Positions 1 to 7,477 of a DNA stretch of 13,028 bases are shown here, piece after piece. Under the pieces are notes generated by a model, which saw only the letters and a list, made by a program, of their open reading frames with translations, was not told where the DNA came from and did no database searches. The position numbers and the translations under genes were made by a program. Origin of the DNA: Thermoplasmata archaeon (GTDB lineage: Archaea > Thermoplasmatota > Thermoplasmata > Thermoplasmatales > Thermoplasmataceae); the NCBI GenBank assembly GCA_021797025.1, contig JAKAAK010000062.1:1-13028 (forward strand), read 5' to 3'. Each line of letters opens with the position of its first letter. The stretch's first letter is position 1.

Positions 1-300
1 ATCATAAATCTCTATATAGACCTTACATGAGTGGGCCATAGACTTACCTACATTTTTAATTTTCAGTCTTAATTGATTGTTCCATTCTTTGTGAAAGTCA
101 GTATCTATATTAAATTTAGGTTTGTTAATACTCTTATTGATATTCGGGTAAAATACCGCAAGTAAGGCTACACTGGCTAGAATTAATACTCCATAGGTGT
201 TTATTATCTGAGCTATTGATGCTATTGAGTATTGATAAAAAATGTATATTATAATCAATAAGATTAAGAAAACTGCAGCAAATGGAATTTTTTTATTCAT
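1..300 (-). CDS. membrane protein with two N-terminal helices, partial
   Basis: An open frame starts at ATG 300-298 and reads leftward for 100 codons without a stop, so the C-terminus lies outside the window. The N-terminus MNKKIPFAAVFLILLIIIYI is a clear membrane segment (residues about 5-21), and a second follows at about 37-51. From about residue 75 the sequence looks like the start of a beta-sandwich (LRLKIKNVGKS), a style seen in immunoglobulin-like domains of membrane-anchored proteins. That would place a soluble domain after a short hairpin of two helices; its side of the membrane cannot be told. The ATG overlaps the TGA of the regulator gene on its 5' side (ATGA, bases 300-297), so the two are probably translated as a coupled pair. 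Function not recognised. Confidence 0.75.
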   Translation of the reverse strand, partial: MNKKIPFAAVFLILLIIIYIFYQYSIASIAQIINTYGVLILASVALLAVFYPNINKSINKPKFNIDTDFHKEWNNQLRLKIKNVGKSMAHSCKVYIEIYD

Positions 301-662
301 TGTAATTCTACACCACACTGATTACAATATTTTGCTTCCTCACTATTTTCCTTCCCGCATAAATTACAGATTTTTAAGCCAATACCTTGATTTTTCATAC
401 TATTTTTTAGTAGTTCCTGGGCTTTCCTCAATAATTGTGAGACTTCCTTTCCAATGGATGTTAACCTAATTAAAATAATCCTTCTTCCTGCGACTTTAGT
501 TTCTGATTCAATAAGGCCAGCATTAATAAGATCTTGTAAACTTCTGCTCAGAGAATCTGAAGAGCTCATAATTTCTAATAAATCAGTTTTCTTGATTTCC
601 CCTTTCTCAAGTAAGAATAAGAGAATTTTATTCTCGTGTCTAATATCCAGTGGATCTACCAT
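297..662 (-). CDS. winged-helix regulator with C-terminal zinc ribbon
   Basis: A 121-residue protein. Residues about 8-75 look like a winged helix-turn-helix of the MarR/ArsR-like type: a helix-rich start (NKILLFLLEKGEIKKTDLLE), a recognition-helix region (SDSLSRSLQDLINAGLIE) and a wing (VAGRRIILIRLTSIG). A short linker leads to a zinc ribbon with Cys99, Cys102, Cys113 and Cys116 (C-x2-C-x10-C-x2-C), ending five residues later as GVELQ. I chose ATG 662; an in-frame TTG two codons upstream is possible but leaves less room for the promoter. It is likely a DNA-binding transcription factor. It is divergent from the methyltransferase at 792, so it could control either that gene or its own operon partner at 1-300. 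The same C-terminal ribbon design ends two proteins at the far right of the window. Confidence 0.8.
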   Translation of the reverse strand: MVDPLDIRHENKILLFLLEKGEIKKTDLLEIMSSSDSLSRSLQDLINAGLIESETKVAGRRIILIRLTSIGKEVSQLLRKAQELLKNSMKNQGIGLKICNLCGKENSEEAKYCNQCGVELQ

Positions 663-682
663 TTCCAAATATGGTATAAACG

Positions 683-695
683 TTTTAAATTTAAA
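683..695 (-). promoter_or_regulatory. TATA-like element for the winged-helix gene
   Basis: On the minus strand TTTAAATTTAAAA lies 21-33 bases before ATG 662, the spacing expected for an archaeal TATA box with a leaderless or near-leaderless transcript. There is no Shine-Dalgarno-like run before the ATG. Confidence 0.5.
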
Positions 696-749
696 CCCTT
701 GTATTTTGGTTATAACATGTCTGATACCTCTTTAAATGACCAATACTAA

Positions 750-773
750 TTTATATAACTACTCGATATATTT
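750..773 (+). promoter_or_regulatory. TATA-like elements for the Dam-class methyltransferase
   Basis: Two AT-rich candidates precede ATG 792: TTTATATAA at 750-758 and GATATATTT at 765-773. The second gives a leaderless-like spacing. The first would leave a short leader containing AGGT at 779-782, nine bases before the ATG, which could act as a weak ribosome binding site. The sequence does not decide between them. This roughly 130-bp region is shared with the divergent winged-helix promoter. Confidence 0.4.
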
Positions 774-791
774 ACAGCAGGTAATCATATT

Positions 792-1637
792 ATGGAATCA
801 CTGGTAAATGAGTATTATAAGCCTATACTGAAGTGGGCAGGCGGGAAAAGGCAGCTATTACCCAGCCTGCTTAAGAATATTCCTGAAAAGTTCAATACAT
901 ACTATGAACCATTTATAGGCGGTGCAGCCCTATTGATATCTCTATATTCATTAAATAAGATTAATGAATCTATAATATCGGATACAAATACAGATTTATA
1001 CAATTTATACAGAATCGTGAAGGAAAATCCACAACAGTTAATCAATGAATTGAACAATTTGGAATTCAAAAACAACAAAGATGATTACTATAATGCAAGG
1101 GAATTATTCAATTCCATAACTGGTTCAGTGAAAAGATCTGCACTTCTAATATATCTTAACCGTCACGGTTATAATGGATTGTATAGGGTGAATTCTAACA
1201 ATAAATTCAATGTGCCCTTTGGTAAATATAACAATCCTGGAATGCCATCTCCAGGGAATATAATGGCACTATCAGAATTATTTCAGTCATGCATTATCAT
1301 GAATTCAGATTTTGAGTTAACAGTTAATAATGCAAAGAAAGGTGATTTCGTGTATTTTGATCCTCCATACATGCCCTTAAGCAAGACCTCCTATTTCACT
1401 GGGTATACGCATTCAGGATTCGATGAAAAGGATCAGGAGAGGCTTGCAAAAATATTTCACGAACTGTCAGATAAAGGAGTATATGTAATGGAATCAAATT
1501 CAAGCACATATTTCATAAAGGACCTTTATAAAGATTTTAATCTCCTGGAAGTGGATGCAAGGAGGAATATAAATTCAGTGGGAACTAAAAGGAACTCAAT
1601 CAAGGAATTAATAATAACAAACTACGGTGTTGCATAA
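792..1637 (+). CDS. dam: Dam/DpnM-class DNA adenine N6-methyltransferase
   Basis: A 281-residue alpha-class (D12) methyltransferase, which transfers a methyl group from S-adenosylmethionine to adenine N6 in DNA. Visible motifs: WAGGK at 15-19 and EPFIGGAAL at 39-47 (AdoMet binding), NRHGYNGLYRVN at 123-134 with the following NVPFGKY typical of the Dam/DpnM subfamily, and the catalytic DPPY at 190-193. Length is normal for the family and nothing is missing. GATC is the usual target of this subfamily, so it is the likely target here; the target is inference. GATC sites occur throughout the window, including inside this gene. The stop overlaps the next gene's start (TAATG, shared base 1637), a tight coupling typical of an R-M pair. 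It should protect host DNA from the partner at 1637-2056. Confidence 0.92.
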   Translation: MESLVNEYYKPILKWAGGKRQLLPSLLKNIPEKFNTYYEPFIGGAALLISLYSLNKINESIISDTNTDLYNLYRIVKENPQQLINELNNLEFKNNKDDYYNARELFNSITGSVKRSALLIYLNRHGYNGLYRVNSNNKFNVPFGKYNNPGMPSPGNIMALSELFQSCIIMNSDFELTVNNAKKGDFVYFDPPYMPLSKTSYFTGYTHSGFDEKDQERLAKIFHELSDKGVYVMESNSSTYFIKDLYKDFNLLEVDARRNINSVGTKRNSIKELIITNYGVA

Positions 1638-2056
1638 TGCCCGGGGGATCCAGCACAAGGACAGGAACTGGCCAGGAAATAATGATAGAGAGCCTTTTAA
1701 AGTACAATAATTATAATTATGAGAAGCAGATCTTCATTGGTAATCAGCTATTCAATAACAGGTACAAGGCAGATTTTGTTATAGCCAATTCAATTATAGT
1801 GAGTTTAAAATGGCAGCAGGTTCCGGGAACAGCTGAACAGAAAGTAATCTATGAGATAGCATCCCTGATAAAGATAATAGAGGAATCTGATAAGTATAAA
1901 ATGGCTTACCTGGTAATAGGAGGAAATGGCTTTTCATCCAATGCCAAGGAATATTTATTTAATCAAAGATATGTAAACATACTGAAGAATGGAGATCTTG
2001 TAAAAAGCATCAGTGTTGAAGATTTCATTGCAAGGTTGAATAACGGCAATGTATGA
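1637..2056 (+). CDS. small PD-(D/E)XK-like nuclease, probable restriction partner of the Dam-class enzyme
   Basis: A 139-residue protein starting on the last base of the methyltransferase stop. After GSSTRTGTGQEIMI comes a short alpha-beta fold that looks like a minimal PD-(D/E)XK nuclease core: KADF with Asp46, then the strand IIVSLKWQQ with Lys58, then GTAEQKVIYE with Glu67 and Glu73. The acidic residue normally two before the lysine is Ser56, so the catalytic acid would have to come from elsewhere, perhaps Glu67 or Glu73 on the next helix. I recall the pattern 'SLKWQQ...GTAEQK' from small putative nucleases next to adenine methyltransferases in phages and bacteria. It is much shorter than DpnII-type enzymes (around 290 residues). 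It may be the GATC endonuclease, a subunit, or a nicking or repair enzyme. The nuclease fold is likely; the role is inferred from pairing. Confidence 0.7.
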   Translation: MPGGSSTRTGTGQEIMIESLLKYNNYNYEKQIFIGNQLFNNRYKADFVIANSIIVSLKWQQVPGTAEQKVIYEIASLIKIIEESDKYKMAYLVIGGNGFSSNAKEYLFNQRYVNILKNGDLVKSISVEDFIARLNNGNV

Positions 2057-2126
2057 TCTTTTGTTATCTCAGTGATTGATGTGTGCTCCCAACATTAGGA
2101 AAAGATACGTATAGCCATAATAAAGT

Positions 2127-2145
2127 TATAATGAAGATCATTATA
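2127..2145. repeat. 8-bp inverted repeat, possible terminator or operator
   Basis: TATAATGA and TCATTATA flank a 3-base loop AGA, giving a perfect 19-base hairpin-capable palindrome 71 bases past the stop of the small nuclease gene. It contains a GATC overlapping the loop (2136-2139). It could fold in RNA from either strand between the converging genes. Confidence 0.4.
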
Positions 2146-2198
2146 CAAAAAACTTAAATCCATTTTATTACATATCCATAACCATTTGTCATTTCATT

Positions 2199-2218
2199 AT
2201 CGCCATTATAAGGGCGAT
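2199..2218. terminator. hairpin between convergent R-M and mcrC genes
   Basis: ATCGCC (2199-2204) pairs with GGCGAT (2213-2218) across an 8-base loop and is followed on the plus strand by TTTATAG. It is the most GC-rich stem in this 178-base gap and lies 17 bases beyond the mcrC stop. It may end transcripts from one or both directions. Archaeal terminators are usually just T-runs, so the function is a guess. Confidence 0.35.
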
Positions 2219-2234
2219 TTATAGATTAATAATA

Positions 2235-3551
2235 TTATATGTCAAGATTTTCTATAAGTCCATTAAAAATTACTAACATATTTTTTTCCCAATCATCGTC
2301 CGATAAATTTAAATTAATATCCCATATTTTAAACCGATTATTTTCTTCAAACTTCAAAGAATCAACCTCTGAAGTGTCAGTAAGGGAAGGGTATATTAGA
2401 ATAGTATCTATTGCATTATATTTGGTAGAATAGGCATACATTTGAAATAAATCTGCTTTTGAAACTTTGGATAAACTATTTCCTTGAATATCTAATGTTA
2501 ATCTGAACTTATATTTGGTATCAAACACAATTTTAGTTAAATTCCTTTCATCCAATATTCGAACATCTGGAATTAGGGGACGAGCATTACTATCAATGAA
2601 TAAATGTTTTCCAGATTTCTGTGTTACAATTTTAGAATTATAATCCCACAATGATAAATATTTCCAATTCTTTTTAATGAATACTGCAAAGAAATTTTCG
2701 AAGAGTTTGTTCATATCCATCAAGAAGACAACTCCATAGAGCGATTCTTGGGAACTAGGCGTTATCATGAAACCAGAAAGAATAAGGTTTGAAAGATTAT
2801 ACGCATCTTGATAAATATCATTAAGTCTGTTAAATTTTATAACCGTACTCCTTAAACTAGCTATGTCAAGAACTTGGATATCCCCAAATAATGTTGATAA
2901 GCGGTGCATTTTTAGTTTAAGCCAGTTAGATTGTGATATTTTTGCAAAATATAAAGTGACGGTTTTGAAATACGTCATAATTTCATTATTATCTGTAAAA
3001 ATATATGATTCTTGCATGAAAACTGTACTAGGTATTCTGCTCAATTGTTTGTCAAAACAAATTTTGCCTCTAATGAATCTACTTTCAAACATTTCTAATT
3101 CATAATTATTGTATAAACCATCATTCATTGCTTTTTTCAGGGCCGACATATAGAAAAATATAATCATGTCTAATATTCCTAGCTTCTCTATCTGTCTCAT
3201 TTTAATTACATCTCTATCAAATGGTTTTGTATTAAAAGTGTAAGATACCATCCTAGCAAAAGACATGAATGACTCTTCATAATTGGAACTATTCCCATTA
3301 CTCGGAGCAAAAATCTTGGGTAAGATTTCAATTTGCTTATTAATTTGTTTATTGCTTAAAGAAATTATTCCAGCATAATTTCTAAATTCTATGCGATTTT
3401 GTCCACTCCATTTAATGAAACTCTTGCCAATAATTTTCTTCTTCTTAAATTCAAGATTTATATTTTGTAGAATTTTGACTTCTTCTTCCGATAGGCATTT
3501 CTCATTATCTGTATCTTCTACTGGTATCTGATCATATTCGTAAATTTGCAT
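2235..3551 (-). CDS. mcrC: McrC, nuclease subunit of modification-dependent restriction
   Basis: A 438-residue McrC-family protein. In the known McrBC system the nuclease McrC is driven by the GTPase McrB to cut DNA carrying modified bases. Family signs: N-terminal beta domain with ISLSNKQINKQIEILPKI (63-80), RGKICFDKQL (161-170), and the hallmark MNKLFENFF (280-288). The C-terminal PD-(D/E)XK nuclease shows Pro328-Asp329, then DTKYK at 344-348 in which Thr345 is where some relatives have Glu or Ala, and a Q-x3-Y pair (Gln370, Tyr374). Its ATG comes 3 bases after the mcrB stop, so the two are co-translated; it is the second gene of the operon. No frameshift seen. The modified base and sequence recognised cannot be told from this gene. 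Confidence 0.92.
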   Translation of the reverse strand: MQIYEYDQIPVEDTDNEKCLSEEEVKILQNINLEFKKKKIIGKSFIKWSGQNRIEFRNYAGIISLSNKQINKQIEILPKIFAPSNGNSSNYEESFMSFARMVSYTFNTKPFDRDVIKMRQIEKLGILDMIIFFYMSALKKAMNDGLYNNYELEMFESRFIRGKICFDKQLSRIPSTVFMQESYIFTDNNEIMTYFKTVTLYFAKISQSNWLKLKMHRLSTLFGDIQVLDIASLRSTVIKFNRLNDIYQDAYNLSNLILSGFMITPSSQESLYGVVFLMDMNKLFENFFAVFIKKNWKYLSLWDYNSKIVTQKSGKHLFIDSNARPLIPDVRILDERNLTKIVFDTKYKFRLTLDIQGNSLSKVSKADLFQMYAYSTKYNAIDTILIYPSLTDTSEVDSLKFEENNRFKIWDINLNLSDDDWEKNMLVIFNGLIENLDI

Positions 3552-3554
3552 AAT

Positions 3555-5201
3555 TCAGTTTTCCTCATTATCTTCCTGTCTTTGGTTCTCTTTTCTGTTC
3601 ATCCTATTTTTTACTGCCCTTATAAATGTTTCTGGAGTTTGAAAATCTGAAAACGATTGAATAATATTCTCTTTTTCTATACTTCCTAACTTGACAATAT
3701 TTTGTAGAACATCTCTTAAATTTTCCTCTTCATCGTAAAAATATTCTTTAAGCAGTGGGATTATTCTGTAACTCCAGATATCAAGTAAATCCTCCTCACT
3801 CCCGATTTCCATAAAGTACGCATGTCCAATACCGTAATCTTCACCCTTATATTCCCTTATTTTGTCATTTAATTTTGTAAAAATGAACATAACAACTGCT
3901 TTTAAATCGTCTTCTAATCCTTCAAGATATTTTTCTAATATCTTAGCATTGGGACTGACTTCTACAAAATAGAATCTCCTTCTCAATGCAAGGTCCAATA
4001 AAGCTATTGACTTATCAGTGGTATTCATTGTCCCAATGAGAAATAAATTAATAGGTATTGAGAACCGTTCCTGTGAATAGAGCAATCCTAGCTCCATTCC
4101 TGATGATTTTGTACTTTTCCTCCTTTTATCTTTTTCAATTAGAGTAATCAACTCACCAAATATTCTTGAGATATCACCTCGATTTATTTCATCAATTACC
4201 ATAACATATCTTGAATCCTCACCTTTCATTAAACTATCTGTAGCCAGATTACTAAATTTTTTGAATATTCCGTCACTAATTTTATAAGATGTGTTTCCAT
4301 TTTCATCAGCGGCAGGCAATATACCCTCAATAAATTGTTCATACCCGTATGATTTATGAAAAGTTACATTTTGTATAAGATTATTGCCTTCTATAGAGTT
4401 TTCTTCAAAATTGACGTTTAGTAGTTGTCTTACTTGTTGCATACTGGTTATGTTTCCATTTATAATTCCTCTCGCCAATTTATTGGCCAGTAGAGTTTTG
4501 CCAGTTCCAACAGGCCCATAAAGTATAATATTAATAGGCAACTCGGTTATTTCATAATCAGGTCCCATTGGATCTCTATTATCAGTAGTTCCATGGGTGT
4601 GATCTTCATAGAAATCTGGATCAGGCACTGTGATTTGATTATATACGATGTAACTCCAGACCCAATCCATCTCCCACAAAGTTAAGCCATTATTCTTGGC
4701 TAATTCAGATACTACTTTGTTATAATGTTCATATTCTTCTATAAAAGATTCCCTTGAAAAGTGTTCACCGGTAAAAACTTTATTTGCTGCTGATATTGTT
4801 GTATTGTTATAAACCGCATATTTTTCTGGATACGCAACTGTGAGAATTGATGTTATAATTGCTGGACCGGTACCTTCAGCCTTCAAAGGCGCATCTTTTG
4901 GAAGAGTTTTTTCAAGTCTCTCTTTAATTGGTATGCTTTCATCTAAAATTACTTTTATCGCTTCTTTAAGTGTATCGAAATCTCTTTTCAGGAATTTATT
5001 ATATCTAAACATATTACTCCAGTGGTGATTATATTTGAATAAGGTAAATTTCCTAAATTCTTCCCAGGTAAGTTTATCAATATTTCCTAAACTGAAAATC
5101 TCGCCGAATTCCTTTATTACTTCCTGCTCTACGGACTTTCTATCACTTCCAGGAGTAAACTCATTTTTTACACGTTCGATGGCTTTTGTTAGTAAATCCA
5201 T
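3555..5201 (-). CDS. mcrB: McrB, AAA+ GTPase motor of modification-dependent restriction
   Basis: A 548-residue McrB-type AAA+ protein. Walker A is LYGPVGTGKT (227-236), Walker B is VMVIDEINRGD (333-343), followed by the McrB-type MNTTDKS (392-398, the equivalent of the NTAD guanine-specificity motif of E. coli McrB) and ALRRRF (405-410) with the arginines expected near the subunit interface. The N-terminal 215 residues differ from the E. coli DNA-binding domain: LTWEEFRKFTLFKYNHHWSN (44-63), a GTGPAIITSILTVAYPEKYA segment (110-129), then helices. This arrangement occurs in many archaeal and bacterial McrB relatives and presumably reads the target DNA, though which modification is unknown. 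The protein should form rings that move DNA and activate McrC. The highly charged C-terminus ends RKENQRQEDNEEN. The start ATG fits a TATA box 22-29 bases upstream. Confidence 0.92.
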   Translation of the reverse strand: MDLLTKAIERVKNEFTPGSDRKSVEQEVIKEFGEIFSLGNIDKLTWEEFRKFTLFKYNHHWSNMFRYNKFLKRDFDTLKEAIKVILDESIPIKERLEKTLPKDAPLKAEGTGPAIITSILTVAYPEKYAVYNNTTISAANKVFTGEHFSRESFIEEYEHYNKVVSELAKNNGLTLWEMDWVWSYIVYNQITVPDPDFYEDHTHGTTDNRDPMGPDYEITELPINIILYGPVGTGKTLLANKLARGIINGNITSMQQVRQLLNVNFEENSIEGNNLIQNVTFHKSYGYEQFIEGILPAADENGNTSYKISDGIFKKFSNLATDSLMKGEDSRYVMVIDEINRGDISRIFGELITLIEKDKRRKSTKSSGMELGLLYSQERFSIPINLFLIGTMNTTDKSIALLDLALRRRFYFVEVSPNAKILEKYLEGLEDDLKAVVMFIFTKLNDKIREYKGEDYGIGHAYFMEIGSEEDLLDIWSYRIIPLLKEYFYDEEENLRDVLQNIVKLGSIEKENIIQSFSDFQTPETFIRAVKNRMNRKENQRQEDNEEN

Positions 5202-5215
5202 ATAGAATTGATAAG

Positions 5216-5230
5216 TTTATAGTTTAAATA
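5216..5230 (-). promoter_or_regulatory. TATA box of the mcrBC operon
   Basis: On the minus strand TATTTAAACTATAAA ends 15 bases before the mcrB ATG (5201), with TATTTAAA at -29 to -22. The spacing fits a leaderless transcript. The remaining sequence up to the transposase remnant (about 5231-5352) shows no gene. Confidence 0.55.
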
Positions 5231-5352
5231 CTTATGCGACAGTATCATCATTAAATTTAAATACGATCACATTTGATAGAAAATGGAAATGGATAGATTA
5301 ATAAAAATGATGTAATTGTTTTACTGTAAATTCAAATGACCCTTCATTATCC

Positions 5353-6220
5353 TTAATCAACCTCCATATTTATGTATTTCCTTACTAACCATTCATCATT
5401 GATGTTGATTGCTATTGAAACAACCAGCCTCATCAATGAATCATTGTCTGGAAATGCACCGAGCTTCCTTGTCCTTCTCTTCAACTCCTTGTTGAACCTC
5501 TCTGTTACATTGTTTGTATGTATTTTCCTGTGATGCTTCTCAGGGAATGATATATGAGTATAATGGATCATACCATCTGTAGAACATATCAACAGACTTT
5601 TCAAGTTTCATTTCCTCCATTCTGTCTGCTGCTACCTTGAACAGTGATTCATCCATTAATGATTCTGATACTATTTTTGATACATCCTTCCACTGCTCTC
5701 TGCCCATTGTCTTCCTTAAATTCTTCAGGAAATGGAAATGGCAGTACTGCCACAATGAACCTGGGAATGATTCCTGTACAGATTTCATTATACCCTTGTG
5801 GCCATCTGATATTACCAACTTTACTCCAGACAATCCCCTTTCCTGCAACTTATAAAAGAAGTTGTTCCAGTCCATTTCATCCTCTGAACTGTATACGTCC
5901 ATTGATAATATCTGCCTTATTCCCTTGCTGTTCACACCTATTGATACATAGAGAGCCATTGATTTGTATCTTCCATTCTCCCTTATCTTGAAGTAAGAAG
6001 CATCTATGTATAAATATACTATTTTATCCTCTATTTTAGTTTCCAGGAATTCCTTTACCTTGCTGTCAGGCTCCTTATTCAGTGATGATACATACTCTGG
6101 TGATACTTTCACTCCAAGATTGCTTATTACATTGTTAACTGACCTTGTTGATACACCGTTGATGTATGATTCCACTATTACTGATTCCAAAGCTTTCTCC
6201 ACTGTTGAGTATTTTTTAAA
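5353..6220 (-). pseudogene. IS256-family (mutator-type) transposase remnant, 5'-truncated and frameshifted
   Basis: Two overlapping minus-strand frames together give the last two thirds of an IS256-family transposase. The first (from about 6220 to 5540) holds YLYIDASYF with Asp67 and VISDGHKGI with Asp133 (counted from GTG 6202) and the WQYCHFHFLKN block. The second holds NNVTERFNKELKRR, which supplies the third catalytic acid. The frame breaks at the TATATA run (5550-5555): reading YDPLYSY then hits IIP-stop, while SFPEKHHRK continues one base out. One base lost or two gained there would restore the frame. Upstream the similarity begins around FKKYSTVEKAL and runs into a TAA just beyond, so roughly the first 100 or more residues are missing. 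The C-terminus (YINMEVD) looks natural. No matching terminal inverted repeats were found. It should be inactive. Confidence 0.85.
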
Positions 6221-6264
6221 TACTGATAATGTATTTTTATGGAATTAAGACATCATTCAGTTAG

Positions 6265-6360
6265 ACCATAAGGATTGGACAGCCTGAGACTATACTAGAG
6301 GAAATGATAATAAAGGTATATTTCTACAATGAGTACAATAAATTAGGGGAGGAATATTGA
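6265..6360 (+). pseudogene. short coding remnant next to the transposase scar
   Basis: After an in-frame TAG, 31 sense codons run to TGA at 6358-6360 and read TIRIGQPETILEEMIIKVYF then YNEYNKLGEEY. The composition is protein-like (amphipathic, no low complexity), but there is no start codon before the internal Met and the piece is too short to be a domain. It lies where the IS256-type gene loses its N-terminus, so it is best explained as the tail or fragment of another disrupted gene, possibly from another mobile element. The family is not recognised. Confidence 0.3.
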
Positions 6361-6369
6361 ATTATGTAA

Positions 6370-6504
6370 CTAACTTTTAGGGAAATACCAAATAAGAGAA
6401 TGCCGGTAAAGAATAGTCCCACAAATGTTGCCGGCGAAACCATGAATACAATGCTCAATGAGCATATAGTTGTAATGAAAAAGATTGAAAATTATAATTA
6501 TTAA
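6370..6504 (+). pseudogene. second short coding remnant, same frame
   Basis: In the same frame as the remnant at 6265-6360, but after TGA ATT ATG TAA, comes LTFREIPNKRMPVKNSPTNV and a further 24 residues, ending at TAA 6502-6504. An internal ATG at 6400 would give a 34-residue peptide starting MPVKNSPTNVAGETMN. It may be a decayed piece of the same original gene. I cannot name a family. The rest of this gene-poor stretch (6221-6590) shows only the promoter of the following gene. Confidence 0.25.
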
Positions 6505-6562
6505 AATATGCATATATTATAAACGGTAAGTTAGATAAAGAATACAATCCTTAGTACTAAAG

Positions 6563-6570
6563 TAATATAT
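6563..6570 (+). promoter_or_regulatory. TATA box of the HELCH peptidase gene
   Basis: TAATATAT lies 28-21 bases before ATG 6591, the standard spacing for a leaderless archaeal mRNA. No ribosome binding site precedes the ATG. Confidence 0.5.
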
Positions 6571-6590
6571 CTGTATGTCATAGTCAATTT

Positions 6591-7211
6591 ATGCCATATA
6601 ACAAAAATCAAATTAAGGCTTATATCGAAGAAGCTGTAGAAAAGCTTCAAAGCAAATGTACCTCAAAGCAAGAACTGGAATTAGATTATTTTGTGCTTAT
6701 TGACACAAATTATAACTCTCCGAATATAGCCCACTCAAGCGGATATATAAGTATTCCTGATCATCTTTTAGTATCATATTTAGAAATTGACATGCAAGAA
6801 ATCGCTAATTTCTCCGAGAATCTAGTAAGATTCATCATAGTGCATGAATTATGCCATTCAATAAGTAAAAAAGTTAAAATGGATAGAATAAAACCGGAGT
6901 GGAAAAGAATAGGATGTCAAAATAATATTAAAAAAATTAAGGAATTGATTATAGATAAAATGCCAATAATATCTCTTTCTGATCAATATGCTGATCTTGC
7001 TTCAGATATTTCTAAAATAAATTGTGATTTAAATCAAGAAATAGAACACAGGTGCATAGACCTCTGTGCCAAAAATATACTAGGTCTTAATAATGAAGAT
7101 TTTATAAAAAACCTCCAAGAATTATGTGGCAAATCAGATAGAAATAAAGATTTATTAGATAGACTGAATGCAGCTGAAAACGAAGATTATGAGGATTGTA
7201 TAAATATATAG
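6591..7211 (+). CDS. putative zinc metallopeptidase (HExxH), ImmA/IrrE-like
   Basis: A 206-residue soluble protein with the zincin motif VHELCHS: His85, Glu86 and His89 would bind zinc and activate water. A helix about 60 residues later, NQEIEHRCIDLCAKNILG (148-165), could supply the third ligand (Glu150 or Glu152), in the way ImmA/IrrE-type peptidases use an E-x3-A-type helix. The preceding strand region GYISIPDHLL resembles the edge strand of such folds. ImmA/IrrE-like peptidases cleave transcriptional repressors to switch on mobile or stress genes, usually with an adjacent HTH partner; no such partner is next to it here. The 60-residue insertion between motif and third ligand is long for ImmA. 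An unrelated minimal zincin is the alternative. Its substrate is unknown. Confidence 0.65.
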   Translation: MPYNKNQIKAYIEEAVEKLQSKCTSKQELELDYFVLIDTNYNSPNIAHSSGYISIPDHLLVSYLEIDMQEIANFSENLVRFIIVHELCHSISKKVKMDRIKPEWKRIGCQNNIKKIKELIIDKMPIISLSDQYADLASDISKINCDLNQEIEHRCIDLCAKNILGLNNEDFIKNLQELCGKSDRNKDLLDRLNAAENEDYEDCINI

Positions 7212-7233
7212 TAATTGGTAGTTTTACCATAGC

Positions 7234-7240
7234 TTTATAA
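7234..7240 (+). promoter_or_regulatory. TATA box of the small membrane protein and nadM
   Basis: TTTATAA sits 28-22 bases before ATG 7262. The next gene starts 18 bases after the end of the small one, so a single promoter probably serves both. Confidence 0.5.
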
Positions 7241-7261
7241 ACGTTATATAATTATGCAACC

Positions 7262-7459
7262 ATGGAAATTGAATTAAATGGGGACCTCAATATATTAAAT
7301 TTGAAAGACGGCATTCCCATAGGATTCATACCAAAATTTGAAGCCAGCCTTGAAATATTCGAGAAATTATACAATAAGGATAATTATTTTATTCTCTTAA
7401 TATTTCTGGTATATGTTCTCTTTATCCTCACTACTTTCTACGTAAAGATTTATCTATAA
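7262..7459 (+). CDS. 65-residue single-pass membrane protein
   Basis: The first 40 residues are soluble and mildly acidic (MEIELNGDLNILNLKDGIPI, then FEASLEIFEKLYNKD). One membrane helix, YFILLIFLVYVLFILTTFYV at about 42-61, ends in KIYL. A well-spaced TATA box upstream, a good ATG and its tight placement before nadM support a real gene. There is no signal-peptide cleavage pattern; the topology would be a C-terminal anchor with the N-terminal part in the cytoplasm. Function not recognised. A link with the NMN adenylyltransferase is suggested only by co-transcription. Confidence 0.55.
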   Translation: MEIELNGDLNILNLKDGIPIGFIPKFEASLEIFEKLYNKDNYFILLIFLVYVLFILTTFYVKIYL

Positions 7460-7477
7460 ACTCATAATAAAGGTTAA

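Noticed and set aside
242..735. Plus-strand open frames at 242-469 and 454-735.
   Set aside because: They are antisense to the winged-helix gene and the membrane protein gene, whose frames have recognisable domains and an ATGA overlap.
1639..1651. CCCGGG directly followed by GGATCC, resembling a cloning-vector polylinker.
   Set aside because: The bases encode MPGGSSTR in frame with a protein that continues normally, the surrounding sequence on both sides is native in style, and no further vector sequence follows.
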